From assembly GCA_035527845.1 (NCBI GenBank), contig DATKZT010000095.1, positions 8,141 to 72,140 of the forward strand: a stretch of 64,000 bases of DNA. Direction: 5' to 3'. The DNA comes from JAUWKC01 sp035527845 (GTDB lineage: Bacteria; Planctomycetota; Phycisphaerae; Sedimentisphaerales; Anaerobacaceae). Shown here one piece after another: positions 54,388 through 62,838 of the stretch. Below the pieces are notes generated by a model that saw only the letters and a program-made list of their open reading frames with translations, searched no databases and was not told the origin of the DNA. The translations under genes and the position numbers were made by a program. Position 1 is the stretch's first letter, and every line of letters begins with the position of its first letter.

Positions 54388-54741
54388 ACGGTGCACATTA
54401 TGCGCAGAAGGTATTTCTGTCAAAGGGTGTTCCGTTATCGGGGAGAACGTGTGATGAATGGAAGAAACAGTCACGGCGAGGGGCGGAGGCGGAGTATGTT
54501 TCGAGCGGGAATCGACATCCCCAGGCATGTCCTGCCATTAGAACCTGTCCCAAAACCTATACAAAGGCAAGTTTCCAGTAGTGATATCGCAGAGTCAGGG
54601 ATTTTGGCGGAATCTGCAATCATCTATCTTGAAAGGCTTTGTCGAGAATATGAATTATTGACGACCGTGCGTGTTGAAGAGAATTAATCCCTGGCGTATA
54701 GCCAAAGGGGAGTCATTGTTTAACGTTTAAGGAGATAAATC
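54388..54741 (+). ncRNA. Type B leader of surface gene 4
   Basis: A leader of about 355 nt sharing with 44389-44697 the promoter-proximal part, the GGGGAG-N8-ATG block (54438-54458) and a short TGGC-GTATA-GCCA hairpin about 50 nt before the start codon. The sequence between differs, largely because of a longer upstream frame. Confidence 0.5.
54454..54687 (+). CDS. Candidate upstream ORF in the gene 4 leader (77 codons)
   Basis: ATG 54454 lies eight bases after GGGGAG in the conserved leader block. The frame runs 77 codons to a TAA and ends 54 bp before the surface protein gene. The product would be hydrophilic: basic N-terminus (M-N-G-R-N-S-H-G-E-G-R-R-R-R-S), a proline-rich middle and a helical end (E-S-A-I-I-Y-L-E-R-L-C-R-E-Y-E-L-L). 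The opening M-N-G-R resembles V-N-G-R in the gene 1 leader frame. It could be a small regulatory protein or a leader peptide. No family is recognised. Confidence 0.4.
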   Translation: MNGRNSHGEGRRRSMFRAGIDIPRHVLPLEPVPKPIQRQVSSSDIAESGILAESAIIYLERLCREYELLTTVRVEEN

Positions 54742-57700
54742 ATGTATAAGAAAGCTGTCTTTTTAGTGTGTTGTATTTTGATGGTTCTGGCTTTGGCGAG
54801 CAGCGTACGGGCCGCGACCTGGAGCGGCGCGGTAAGCACTGACTGGTGCACCGCGGGGAACTGGAGTCCGGCGGTAGTGCCCGGCGCGGCAGACACGGTG
54901 TATATCTATTCGGCGAAACCGGTCCCGTTAGTAAGCGGCTCGGCCTGCCCCGGGGACATAGACGCCAACGTTGGCTGGATGAATGGTCCTGCGACCGGCG
55001 GGGGTACGCAGGCCATGGACATAATAGATGCCACATTCATTGTTCAAAATACATGGTACGGTAGTGAAAGTACGGGGGGACCAAACTCCACCGTTAACAT
55101 AAGCGGCAGCTCCGTGGTTCAGGTACTCAACCTCGGCAGCGGTTTTGCCTGGCGCGGGCACGATTACGGAAGGTTCAACCTGAACATCTTGAGTACTGGA
55201 AGCGGCGATCCCAATGTTTATGTTAATGGCACACTGGCGAGCGCCGATGACCCGCCGGGATATTTCGTGCTTACTATTGACAACGGGCGGCTCACGACTG
55301 TGGGCGGGCTTAGCTGGGGCGACGACGGCGGCGGCGAATTACACGTAAGCGGCGCCAGGACGGAGCTTCACCTTGGCGACATGAGGTTTGGTCTGCGTAG
55401 CCCGGCGGCGACTATGCTGTTCAACATGAGCGGCGGCCTGATTGATATGGCGGGAGCCTGGAGCATGGGCGGCGAGAACGACGGGCTTCATACCACTCCC
55501 TGGGCGATCCAAATGAACTTCGATGCCGGCAAGATAATCTGCAACGATTTCAGCATGCGTATCGAGTCTGACTGGCCGGACGGGATACCATTCAATATCG
55601 ATTTCGAGCAAAACGCTGTCCTGGAAATAAAACAGGACCGCTTGACGAGGATGCAGAGATGGATTGAATTAGGCTATATTACGGGCAAAGGCGGAACTGA
55701 GGCGCCAACGGCTGCAAATATTGGCGGGCACACGTTCGTAGGGTTTGATATATATCAGAAAGAGGCGTCCAATCCATTTCCGGCAAACGGCGCCGGAGGC
55801 ATCTGCCCAACGGGTGTGACGCTGACCTGGAAGGCCGGGGACAAAGCGGACCAGCACAAGATATTCTTTGGGACGAGCTATGCGGTTGTCGACGGCATGG
55901 TCACGCCGACGGCGACGAAGCCCCGCGGCGATGAGACCTACAACACGGGCTCGCTCGCCTACGGCATGAGCTATTACTGGCGGGTCGATGAGGTCAATAA
56001 TACGGAGCCCAACACCTGGCGAGGCCCGATCTGGGATTTCAGCACTCCGAGTGGAATGGCCGGCAACCCGACCCCTGGTGACGGTCAGAGAGGCGTGGCG
56101 CCCGGTACGGTTGTTCTGAGCTGGGACACCCCGTGCTATCTGGTGGGCCAGACGCTCAGCTACGGGACGACTTATCCGCAGGACGGCACATGGACACAGG
56201 TGGCGCTTGGTCCGGGTGTGAGCAGCTATCCGATAACGGCTGAGGTGTTCAAGAACTACTACTGGCGAGTGGATACAGACAGCGGCAGCGGCACCATCAC
56301 GGGCAGCGACTGGGACTTCCGGACGGGTTACGGGGGTCTCTTGATGTACTATAAGTTTGATGGGACGATAGGCAATGACCTGCCGAGCCCGCCGAGCCCG
56401 ATTACGGACGACAGCGGCAACGGGATAGAGTTCAAGAAGTATGTTTCGGGAGGGTATGTGAAGTATGCCGCGTCGGGTCATGACGGCGTTCTTGGGAGCA
56501 CGGCGTCGGCTGATTTTCAACCCAGCGCGGGGCTGTACAGGCTGGACCCGTGCGGTCCGAGTGAAGCGACGCCGGATCTGCTGCGGCTGGACGGCTCTGA
56601 ATATACGGTCGAGCTGTGGCACAAGGCCGAGAGCTGGACGGATTTGGGCACGATTTGGATACTGTATAAGCACGGTTCCTGGGGTTTGGCCATAAACAGC
56701 CTTCCCGGCTGCGGCAGCGGATACTGCGACAATAGCTACCGATGGCAGAGCGGCGGGAGCTGGACGGCCCTGACTGATGACAATACCGTCGCTGACCTGG
56801 GCGAGTGGGTCCACATTGCCGTAGTTCGTGATCAATTCGGAGATCTGGGAGGGATATATCTCAATGGTGTGAAGCAGGACTTTGGCGATGGCGGCGGCAG
56901 CGGAGGTCAGAATCCGCCTGACAATAACAGCCCGGTTTGGATTGGTGCCGGCGGGCTTCCGGACGGCAGTTTTCGGGACGGCTTCTTCGACGGTCAGATA
57001 GACGAGGTTCGGATACATGATATCGCGCTGGGGCCGTGCGCCTTCCTGATCAACGAAAGCGACCCCGAAATGCCGATATGTCCCACGCCTGCGGACGGAG
57101 AGCAGGATGTGGACCCGTGCGGCATAATTCTTAGCTGGACGCCCGGAGAGTCTGCCACATCGCACAGGGTGTACCTGAGCACGGACATTGGGGATGTGGA
57201 AAATCTTGACCCCTCAGTCAAGAGGTATGACGGCCCAAATACGACCGTTGCTCTTGTTGACGACCTCGACAACGGCACCACGTATTACTGGCGCGTTGTT
57301 GAGGTCACCGGCGGCGGGCCGTGGGAAGGCCAGGTGTGGAGCTTCACAACCACGTACGTTCTTGTTGACCTTAATCTTCGCCTGTGGTACGAGTTTGATG
57401 AGACCTGGGGCGACACGGCTCACGACCACTCGGGCCGTGGTTTTCACGCCGATGGCGCCGATGACCAATGGGACCCGGACGGCAAGTGGGGCGGATGCCT
57501 CTTCTTTGACGACGACATCAGTCTGGAGCCTTCGAGCGAGGTCTTTGCTACCCTCACTTCCAAAATAACCGTTGCCGTCTGGCTCAATGCTACGGCTGGT
57601 TGGGGGGGACCTCAGGTCGTGTTCGATACGGGCTGGGAAAGCAGCGGGTATAGAGTGCAGGCGGTGGTCCCCGACAGTTCGGGAAATGTGATTTGGCGTG

Positions 57701-59787
57701 CGGGCAACGACTCGAATGATTTAATGATCTGGCGAGACGCCAGGCCCAGCGCCTGGGCAGGCGACTGGCACCACTTTGCGTTTGTCAAGGACGAGAGTGC
57801 AAATACGATGAGTATATACTTCGACGGTCTGCTTGCGGACACGCAGTCCGGTACAATTGACACTCTGGCGAACAATATCTACATGAGCAGACCGTTCAGG
57901 ATAGGCGCGTACGGCTGGCACGAGGAGGACTATGAAGGCCGTATGGACGACTTCCTGGTTTATGACCGTGTTCTGACGGATACTGAGATAGCGGCATTGT
58001 ACAGGGGCGGCGACCTTGAGATTGCGTGGGGTCCGAGCCCGTACGACGGGCAGCCCGATGCCGTTCCTGATGCCAATCTGACGTGGCTTCCGGGAGATCA
58101 TGCGTCCCAGCACAAGGTCTTTTTCGGGACGGCGCGGTCAGGGGTGGAGGACATGACGGACCCGTGCGCGATAAAGGGCCTCGGTGATGAGAGCTATGAT
58201 CCGGGCCCGCTTGAGCTGGATACGTACTACTATTGGAGGATTGACGAGGTCAACGGCCCCAACACCTGGACGGGTCCGGTCTGGCGCTTCAAGGTAGCGG
58301 ACTTCGTGACTCTCGACGATTTCGAGCAGTACGACACGGACCAGAAGGCAATCCAGTACACGTGGTATGACCAGTACTCTCAGGAATCCGGCCAAGCGAC
58401 GGGGTCGTGGCTGGAGCTTGCACAGGCGCCCAGGAAACCGGTCCATGGTGGTGAGCAGGCGATGTCATACACTTACGACACGGATGATCCGTGGGCCGAT
58501 TATTACTACGCCGAGGCGTGGCTGCCCCTGCAAGAGATCGGTGGTTTTCAGGATTGGACGTCGGCTGATGTTCGGCTGCTGACCTTGTTCTTCTATGGTC
58601 AGGCGGGCAACGACGCCACCGAGGCCGAGCGGATGTACGTAGGTATTGATGATACCTGGTGGACGTACGCGGAAATGCGCTACGGCGACAACGAAGGCGA
58701 AGCTCTGAGCGACCTGCTGGTTGAAGAGTGGCAGCGATGGGACATTCCATTTGTGTATTTTGGCGACAGCAACTTTGCAGCGGTTGCGGATGATGTGGAC
58801 TTCTCAAGCATCAGAAACGTGTACATTGGGTTTGGCAACAGGCGTGACCCGGTGGCTGCGGGCAAAGGTGTGGTGTACTTCGACGACATTCGTCTGAACA
58901 TGCCCGTCTGCAAGCCTGAGTACGGCCCTTGGGGCGATCTGAGCGGCGATTGCCTTGTGGGTGTGGCAGATATTGGCGTAATAGCCGACCAGTGGCTGCT
59001 CGGGGACGTGGATCTCAAGCCGGTGGTGGATCCAGGCGCCGGCAACTTGGTTGGGCACTGGGAGCTCGAGGGTAATGCCGATGATTCGAGCGTGTACGCC
59101 AATCACGGCACGGCCGAGGGCGCTTACACCTGGGTCACGGGCCATGTCGGCTCCGGCGCGATAGAGCTCAACGGCGGCAGGGTCGTTGTTCCTGACGCGC
59201 CAGAACTAAGGCCCAGCGCGGAAATTTCGGCGGCGGCCTGGGTTAATTACAGCCAGGCAACCAGCTACAGCGCCCGCGTTGTGGTCAAGGGATTGGATGA
59301 GGGCGGCAATGAGAACTTCGCAATGCAGCTCGATGGCAGCACTCCAAGCTTCTTCGTCCGTGACGTGAATCGCGGGCTTCATGAGGTAGACGGCGATGAC
59401 ATATCGCAGGGCGAATGGGCCCACGTGGCCGGCACGTATGACGGCAGCACCGTGAAATGCTACGTAAACGGTCAGCTTTCTGGTTCCGAGGGCATCGGTC
59501 TGATAACGCTCCTTCAGGACGCGAATGATCTTGCCATAGGCAACCGTCCCGACGCGGATGACCGAGCGTTCAGAGGTACTGTGGACGATGTTCGTGTTTA
59601 CAATCGGGCTCTGACCCGCGACGAAGTGGCATACCTTGCATCCGGCGGGGATGGTATACTCGAGATGGTGTCGCCAGCCAATCTGTACAGCGGTGAAAGT
59701 CCGGAGGTGATCAACTTCAGGGACTTTGCCAAGGTGTTTGACAACTGGGGTGCGGAACAGCTTTGGCCGCCGCCGCCGGCGCCGTAA
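54742..59787 (+). CDS. Large secreted LamG/dockerin surface protein 4 (1681 aa)
   Basis: Last and most diverged of the four. Signal peptide about 1-24. The N-terminal beta-helix-like domain (about 25-335) matches that of protein 3 (T-D-W-C-T-A-G-N-W, I-N-I-S-G-S-S-V, L-N-I-L-S-T-G-S-G-D-P). Fibronectin-like units, a LamG (about 530-765), a unit, a second LamG (about 870-1085), a unit, then the cassette follow. In the cassette the galactose-binding-like domain is well kept, but the calcium loop reads D-L-S-G-D-C-L-V-G-V-A-D, the last LamG is more divergent, and the terminus is W-P-P-P-P-A-P. The ATG has AAGGAG eight bases upstream. Confidence 0.85.
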   Translation: MYKKAVFLVCCILMVLALASSVRAATWSGAVSTDWCTAGNWSPAVVPGAADTVYIYSAKPVPLVSGSACPGDIDANVGWMNGPATGGGTQAMDIIDATFIVQNTWYGSESTGGPNSTVNISGSSVVQVLNLGSGFAWRGHDYGRFNLNILSTGSGDPNVYVNGTLASADDPPGYFVLTIDNGRLTTVGGLSWGDDGGGELHVSGARTELHLGDMRFGLRSPAATMLFNMSGGLIDMAGAWSMGGENDGLHTTPWAIQMNFDAGKIICNDFSMRIESDWPDGIPFNIDFEQNAVLEIKQDRLTRMQRWIELGYITGKGGTEAPTAANIGGHTFVGFDIYQKEASNPFPANGAGGICPTGVTLTWKAGDKADQHKIFFGTSYAVVDGMVTPTATKPRGDETYNTGSLAYGMSYYWRVDEVNNTEPNTWRGPIWDFSTPSGMAGNPTPGDGQRGVAPGTVVLSWDTPCYLVGQTLSYGTTYPQDGTWTQVALGPGVSSYPITAEVFKNYYWRVDTDSGSGTITGSDWDFRTGYGGLLMYYKFDGTIGNDLPSPPSPITDDSGNGIEFKKYVSGGYVKYAASGHDGVLGSTASADFQPSAGLYRLDPCGPSEATPDLLRLDGSEYTVELWHKAESWTDLGTIWILYKHGSWGLAINSLPGCGSGYCDNSYRWQSGGSWTALTDDNTVADLGEWVHIAVVRDQFGDLGGIYLNGVKQDFGDGGGSGGQNPPDNNSPVWIGAGGLPDGSFRDGFFDGQIDEVRIHDIALGPCAFLINESDPEMPICPTPADGEQDVDPCGIILSWTPGESATSHRVYLSTDIGDVENLDPSVKRYDGPNTTVALVDDLDNGTTYYWRVVEVTGGGPWEGQVWSFTTTYVLVDLNLRLWYEFDETWGDTAHDHSGRGFHADGADDQWDPDGKWGGCLFFDDDISLEPSSEVFATLTSKITVAVWLNATAGWGGPQVVFDTGWESSGYRVQAVVPDSSGNVIWRAGNDSNDLMIWRDARPSAWAGDWHHFAFVKDESANTMSIYFDGLLADTQSGTIDTLANNIYMSRPFRIGAYGWHEEDYEGRMDDFLVYDRVLTDTEIAALYRGGDLEIAWGPSPYDGQPDAVPDANLTWLPGDHASQHKVFFGTARSGVEDMTDPCAIKGLGDESYDPGPLELDTYYYWRIDEVNGPNTWTGPVWRFKVADFVTLDDFEQYDTDQKAIQYTWYDQYSQESGQATGSWLELAQAPRKPVHGGEQAMSYTYDTDDPWADYYYAEAWLPLQEIGGFQDWTSADVRLLTLFFYGQAGNDATEAERMYVGIDDTWWTYAEMRYGDNEGEALSDLLVEEWQRWDIPFVYFGDSNFAAVADDVDFSSIRNVYIGFGNRRDPVAAGKGVVYFDDIRLNMPVCKPEYGPWGDLSGDCLVGVADIGVIADQWLLGDVDLKPVVDPGAGNLVGHWELEGNADDSSVYANHGTAEGAYTWVTGHVGSGAIELNGGRVVVPDAPELRPSAEISAAAWVNYSQATSYSARVVVKGLDEGGNENFAMQLDGSTPSFFVRDVNRGLHEVDGDDISQGEWAHVAGTYDGSTVKCYVNGQLSGSEGIGLITLLQDANDLAIGNRPDADDRAFRGTVDDVRVYNRALTRDEVAYLASGGDGILEMVSPANLYSGESPEVINFRDFAKVFDNWGAEQLWPPPPAP

Positions 59788-59830
59788 CACGGTTGCGGCA
59801 GCCTGCTGGGTGTGAGTTTGCATCTTATTC

Positions 59831-59856
59831 GGGGCCTGTACTTTGGTACGGGCCCC
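59831..59856 (+). terminator. GC hairpin after surface gene 4
   Basis: GGGGCCTGTAC-TTTG-GTACGGGCCCC: the same stem as after genes 1-3. One G-U pair of the other copies (44274/44281) is here a normal A-T pair, while a T-A pair (59837/59850) has become a T-G wobble. Stem maintained despite changes. Confidence 0.6.
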
Positions 59857-59894
59857 GGTTGTTTGCGCGCAAGCGGGTGATAAGACCCGCCGAA

Positions 59895-59996
59895 TCCGCC
59901 TTCGGCGGACAAGCAAGTGTGGAATAACAGGGGCGTCGGCGGTGCGAGGAGGCCATCCCCTGCGCTTGAGGCTGCCACCCGTCGCCTTCGGGTGGC
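59895..59996. repeat. Two further extragenic GC hairpins
   Basis: TCCGCC-TTC-GGCGGA (59895-59909) and GCCACCC ... GGGTGGC (59974-59980 with 59990-59996) lie in the 350 bp gap before the ECF sigma gene. They look like extragenic palindromes or additional transcription barriers. No coding content is seen in this gap (59788-60139). Confidence 0.45.
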
Positions 59997-60139
59997 AAGC
60001 CGGCCGGAAGGGCGCGGCGGGGAAGGTGGCATTGGGGCGGTATTGTGGTCGAATTAGATTGACCGGAGGGGTGTAATATGCCATTATATCGTTGTTTGTA
60101 CCGATTTTAGGGGAACTTTCCGGAGCCGGGGCCGGTCTA

Positions 60140-60763
60140 ATGATAGAGAAGCAGATACACTTAGAGACGGCAGATATGAGTATTGACGATGCCGTACTGG
60201 TGGAGCGATGCCGTCGGGGCGACTCCGAGGCGATGGGTCGGCTGATACTGAAGTATCAGGACCGGATTTACAACACGATATTGAAAATGTGTGCAAACGC
60301 CGATGATGCGGCGGAACTTACGCAGGAAACATTTGTCAAAGTAATAGAGAGCATCGAAAGGTTCGCGGGCAGAAGCAGCTTCTATACCTGGGTGTTCCGG
60401 ATAGCAGTGAATCTGACGTTGAACCATTGCCAGCGCAGCCGAAGGGTGGGCTACTGGTCGCTGGACGCCGAGAGCGACGACTATGAAGGACAGGCCCAGT
60501 CGCAGCTCAAGGGTGTTTTGAGCGACGACAGCTCGCCGGACCCGGCGCTGGTGGCTGAGAATAAGGAGCTTTGCAGGATTGTCGGCAAAGCGCTGGCGAA
60601 GCTGGATGACGACCACCGGACGGTAATAGTCCTGAGGGATGTTGAAGGTATGAATTATGCTCAGATTGCCGAGGTGCTGAAAGTTGAACTGGGGACGGTG
60701 AAAAGCAGGTTGAGCCGCGCCAGGAGCAATCTTAGGGAGGTTTTGGAGAGGATGTTGCCATGA
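60140..60763 (+). CDS. ECF-type RNA polymerase sigma factor (RpoE-like)
   Basis: A 207-residue sigma factor. Region 2 shows L-V-E-R-C-R-R-G-D-S-E-A-M-G, Y-Q-D-R-I-Y-N-T and A-A-E-L-T-Q-E-T-F-V-K-V; region 4 shows L-D-D-D-H-R-T-V-I-V-L-R-D-V-E-G-M-N-Y-A-Q-I-A-E-V-L and G-T-V-K-S-R-L-S-R-A-R. It is a classical group with a separate anti-sigma factor, encoded next with an ATGA overlap. ATG 60140 is chosen; TTG 60092 would add 16 unrelated residues and ATG 60176 is also possible. Target promoters are not identifiable here. Confidence 0.93.
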   Translation: MIEKQIHLETADMSIDDAVLVERCRRGDSEAMGRLILKYQDRIYNTILKMCANADDAAELTQETFVKVIESIERFAGRSSFYTWVFRIAVNLTLNHCQRSRRVGYWSLDAESDDYEGQAQSQLKGVLSDDSSPDPALVAENKELCRIVGKALAKLDDDHRTVIVLRDVEGMNYAQIAEVLKVELGTVKSRLSRARSNLREVLERMLP

Positions 60764-61710
60764 ATGAACAAGCAAATATGGATGAGGTGCTGAACGGCTT
60801 CATAGACGGGGAGCTGGAGGAGAGGCAGGAGGTGGAGGTTCAACGGCTGATATCGCACGACGCGAAGGCGGCGAGGCGGCTGCGTGAGCTTGAGAGGTGC
60901 CGGATGCTGGTTGGCTCGCTGGGCCGGGCTGAGGCTCCTGCCGATACACTCGCGCGGGTGAAGGCTTCGCTCGAGAGTCGTCGGCTCATGCGTGAGCACA
61001 GTTCGGTCTTCGAGCAGCGTCGCGGTGCGGTGCACCTGTTTGCTCGTAAGGTTCTGACGGTTGCTGCGATGCTTGGCCTGATAGCGGTTCTGGGGGTGGT
61101 GGTTTACACGATTGTTACTCCCGCAGAGGCGCCTGCTCCGCCGGGTTTCGGTGGAGGCGTCACCGCGGGCGGTAATGTTGCGCCGACACCGTTCTATGCA
61201 TCACTGGAATTGGAGCCGAGCAGCTCGGCAGCGGTCAGCGCTTTCCAGCGGGCCATAATAGACAACGGACTTTCGGACTGCTTTGCTCCCGCAACGCAAG
61301 GGGGCAGGAGTATATATACGCTGACTTGCAGTCGGGCGGATTTGAACGCGTTGTTGGGCGATTTGCAGGACATTTGGGACCGCTTTGGTTCGCGAACACT
61401 GTCGGTTGAGACCGGGCGGTTCGCCGAGCGGGTGACAATACGCTCGGTGAGCCTGCGCCAGATTGTGGACATCGTGAATCAGAACAGTCTGGACGAGCGT
61501 CTCGAATTGGCCAGAGATATTTCCCTGTCGAACTGGATGGACCGGCTTATGCCGGGCCGAGATGTTGAAATGGCCCTTGGCAGCGGGAATGATTTGCCGA
61601 TACCTAAGCCGCGCCTGGTCGGGCCCGCGGACGCCGCCAAGAAATCACCCGGCGCGGTGAAAGAGTCGGAGAAGGTGCAACTGACTATCGTATTCGTGGG
61701 CGTCGAATGA
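60760..61710 (+). CDS. Membrane anti-sigma factor partner
   Basis: A 316-residue protein. A cytoplasmic N-terminal helical domain (about 1-90) opens M-D-E-V-L-N-G-F-I-D-G-E-L and resembles anti-sigma domains, but without the H-x3-C-x2-C zinc motif. One membrane helix lies at about 97-119, followed by an extracytoplasmic domain (about 120-316) of unknown fold, with a central A-x-S-L-E-L-E-P-S-S-S segment. Its start overlaps the sigma factor stop, the usual arrangement of ECF sigma/anti-sigma pairs. The periplasmic part would sense the signal. The signal itself is unknown. Confidence 0.82.
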   Translation: MNEQANMDEVLNGFIDGELEERQEVEVQRLISHDAKAARRLRELERCRMLVGSLGRAEAPADTLARVKASLESRRLMREHSSVFEQRRGAVHLFARKVLTVAAMLGLIAVLGVVVYTIVTPAEAPAPPGFGGGVTAGGNVAPTPFYASLELEPSSSAAVSAFQRAIIDNGLSDCFAPATQGGRSIYTLTCSRADLNALLGDLQDIWDRFGSRTLSVETGRFAERVTIRSVSLRQIVDIVNQNSLDERLELARDISLSNWMDRLMPGRDVEMALGSGNDLPIPKPRLVGPADAAKKSPGAVKESEKVQLTIVFVGVE

Positions 61711-61757
61711 CGGTGCCAGCTTTGGACGCTCGGTGCTGACAGTGCGAAAGTAACGGA

Positions 61758-62297
61758 ATGCTTGATCTTCGAAAGTGCGGTCTGGTCGTTGTTGACGTGC
61801 AGGGCAAGCTTGCCCGGTTGATGCACGAGAGAGACATTCTTTTCAAGAACATCCGCATTTTGATTCAGGCCGCAAAAATCCTCGATATTCCAATCCTTTG
61901 GTGCCAGCAGTGCCCCGATGCGCTAGGGCCGACTGTGCCTGAGATTTCGGAGCTTCTTTCCGATGTGCAGCCGATAAACAAATCGAGCTTTAGCTGCTGC
62001 GGCGATGAGCGGTTCAAGGGGGCCTTGCAGGATCTGGGCGGCAAGCAGATACTGCTGTGCGGAATTGAGGCCCATGTCTGCGTTTACCAGACTGCGATGG
62101 ATTTGGTCGGCACGGGTTATGAGGTGAGCGTAATTGCTGATGCCGTTTCTTCGAGAACCAGCGAAAACAAAGAAGTTGGGATAGCTGCAGCGCGGGCCGA
62201 AGGCGCCAAAATCACTTCCACCGAAATGGCCTTATTCGAGCTGCTCAGAACGGCCGAACACCCCAAATTCAAACAAATCGCCAAACTGGTGAAGTAG
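61758..62297 (+). CDS. Isochorismatase-family cysteine hydrolase
   Basis: A 179-residue hydrolase with the catalytic triad of the family: D13 in V-V-V-D-V-Q, K75 in P-I-N-K-S-S-F-S and C108 in G-I-E-A-H-V-C-V-Y-Q-T. The H-V-C-V-Y-Q-T-A form and the N-K-S-S-F-S-C-C segment resemble the YcaC-like/ISOC1 branch, which hydrolyses small amides; the substrate is unknown. There is no signal peptide. It begins 47 bp after the anti-sigma gene. Its last 31 codons are found again as a detached fragment at 63669-63764. Confidence 0.9.
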   Translation: MLDLRKCGLVVVDVQGKLARLMHERDILFKNIRILIQAAKILDIPILWCQQCPDALGPTVPEISELLSDVQPINKSSFSCCGDERFKGALQDLGGKQILLCGIEAHVCVYQTAMDLVGTGYEVSVIADAVSSRTSENKEVGIAAARAEGAKITSTEMALFELLRTAEHPKFKQIAKLVK

Positions 62298-62451
62298 CTT
62301 CCCGCCGCAAGACCCCTCTTTTCCCGCCAGAAAAGGCCAATAGACTGTTTTTAGTAAATCTTCCAGTTTTTGCGATTTTTAAGTTGACAAACTTAATCCG
62401 GTAATCAATTATTGCTATCGATGGATACGTTGGAATTGATATTTAGGTTTT

Positions 62452-62829
62452 ATGGCTAAAAAGATTCAACAATTAGAGTTGCCGGCGAATTGTCCGCTTT
62501 GTCGTGAGAGAATCGAGATTACGCAGATAAAATGCACGGGCTGCGGGAGCGAAATCAACGGGTCGTTTTCAGTCGGAGGGGCTGAATTGCCGGTCGAGTA
62601 CCAGAAGTTCATCAAGGTTTTCCTCAGGCAGCGGGGCAACATAAGTGCGGTCGAGGCCGAGCTTGGCATATCGTACCCGACGATAAACAAGATGCTCGAC
62701 AGGGTGAACGAGCTGCTGCAATCGCCGGGCGAGGAAAAGCCGCTCAGCAGAAAGGAAGTCCTGGATGCAATTGAAAAAGGCGAGATGACCGTAAAAGACG
62801 CAACGTATATTCTTAGAACCCGTAGATAA
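62452..62829 (+). CDS. DUF2089 zinc-ribbon/HTH protein
   Basis: A 125-residue putative regulator. An N-terminal zinc ribbon has C14-x2-C17 and C28-x2-C31. A helix-turn-helix-like region contains F-L-R-Q-R-G-N-I-S-A-V-E-A-E-L-G-I-S-Y-P-T-I-N, and a short C-terminal helical hairpin reads I-E-K-G-E-M-T-V-K-D-A. This is the DUF2089 layout; members are thought to be transcriptional regulators and are usually encoded next to a membrane protein, as here (9 bp gap). Upstream, 62298-62451 is AT-rich and includes TTGACA at 62384 as a possible -35 element. Confidence 0.9.
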   Translation: MAKKIQQLELPANCPLCRERIEITQIKCTGCGSEINGSFSVGGAELPVEYQKFIKVFLRQRGNISAVEAELGISYPTINKMLDRVNELLQSPGEEKPLSRKEVLDAIEKGEMTVKDATYILRTRR

Positions 62830-62838
62830 GGAGAGAGA

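Noticed and set aside
55669..57165. A 498-codon minus-strand frame inside surface gene 4
   Set aside because: Fully antisense to a confidently coding paralog, no recognisable domain, no ribosome site.
44265..59856. Hairpins after the four surface genes as miniature transposable elements
   Set aside because: They have no terminal inverted repeats with internal sequence or target duplications; constant distance from the stop codon fits transcript-end hairpins.
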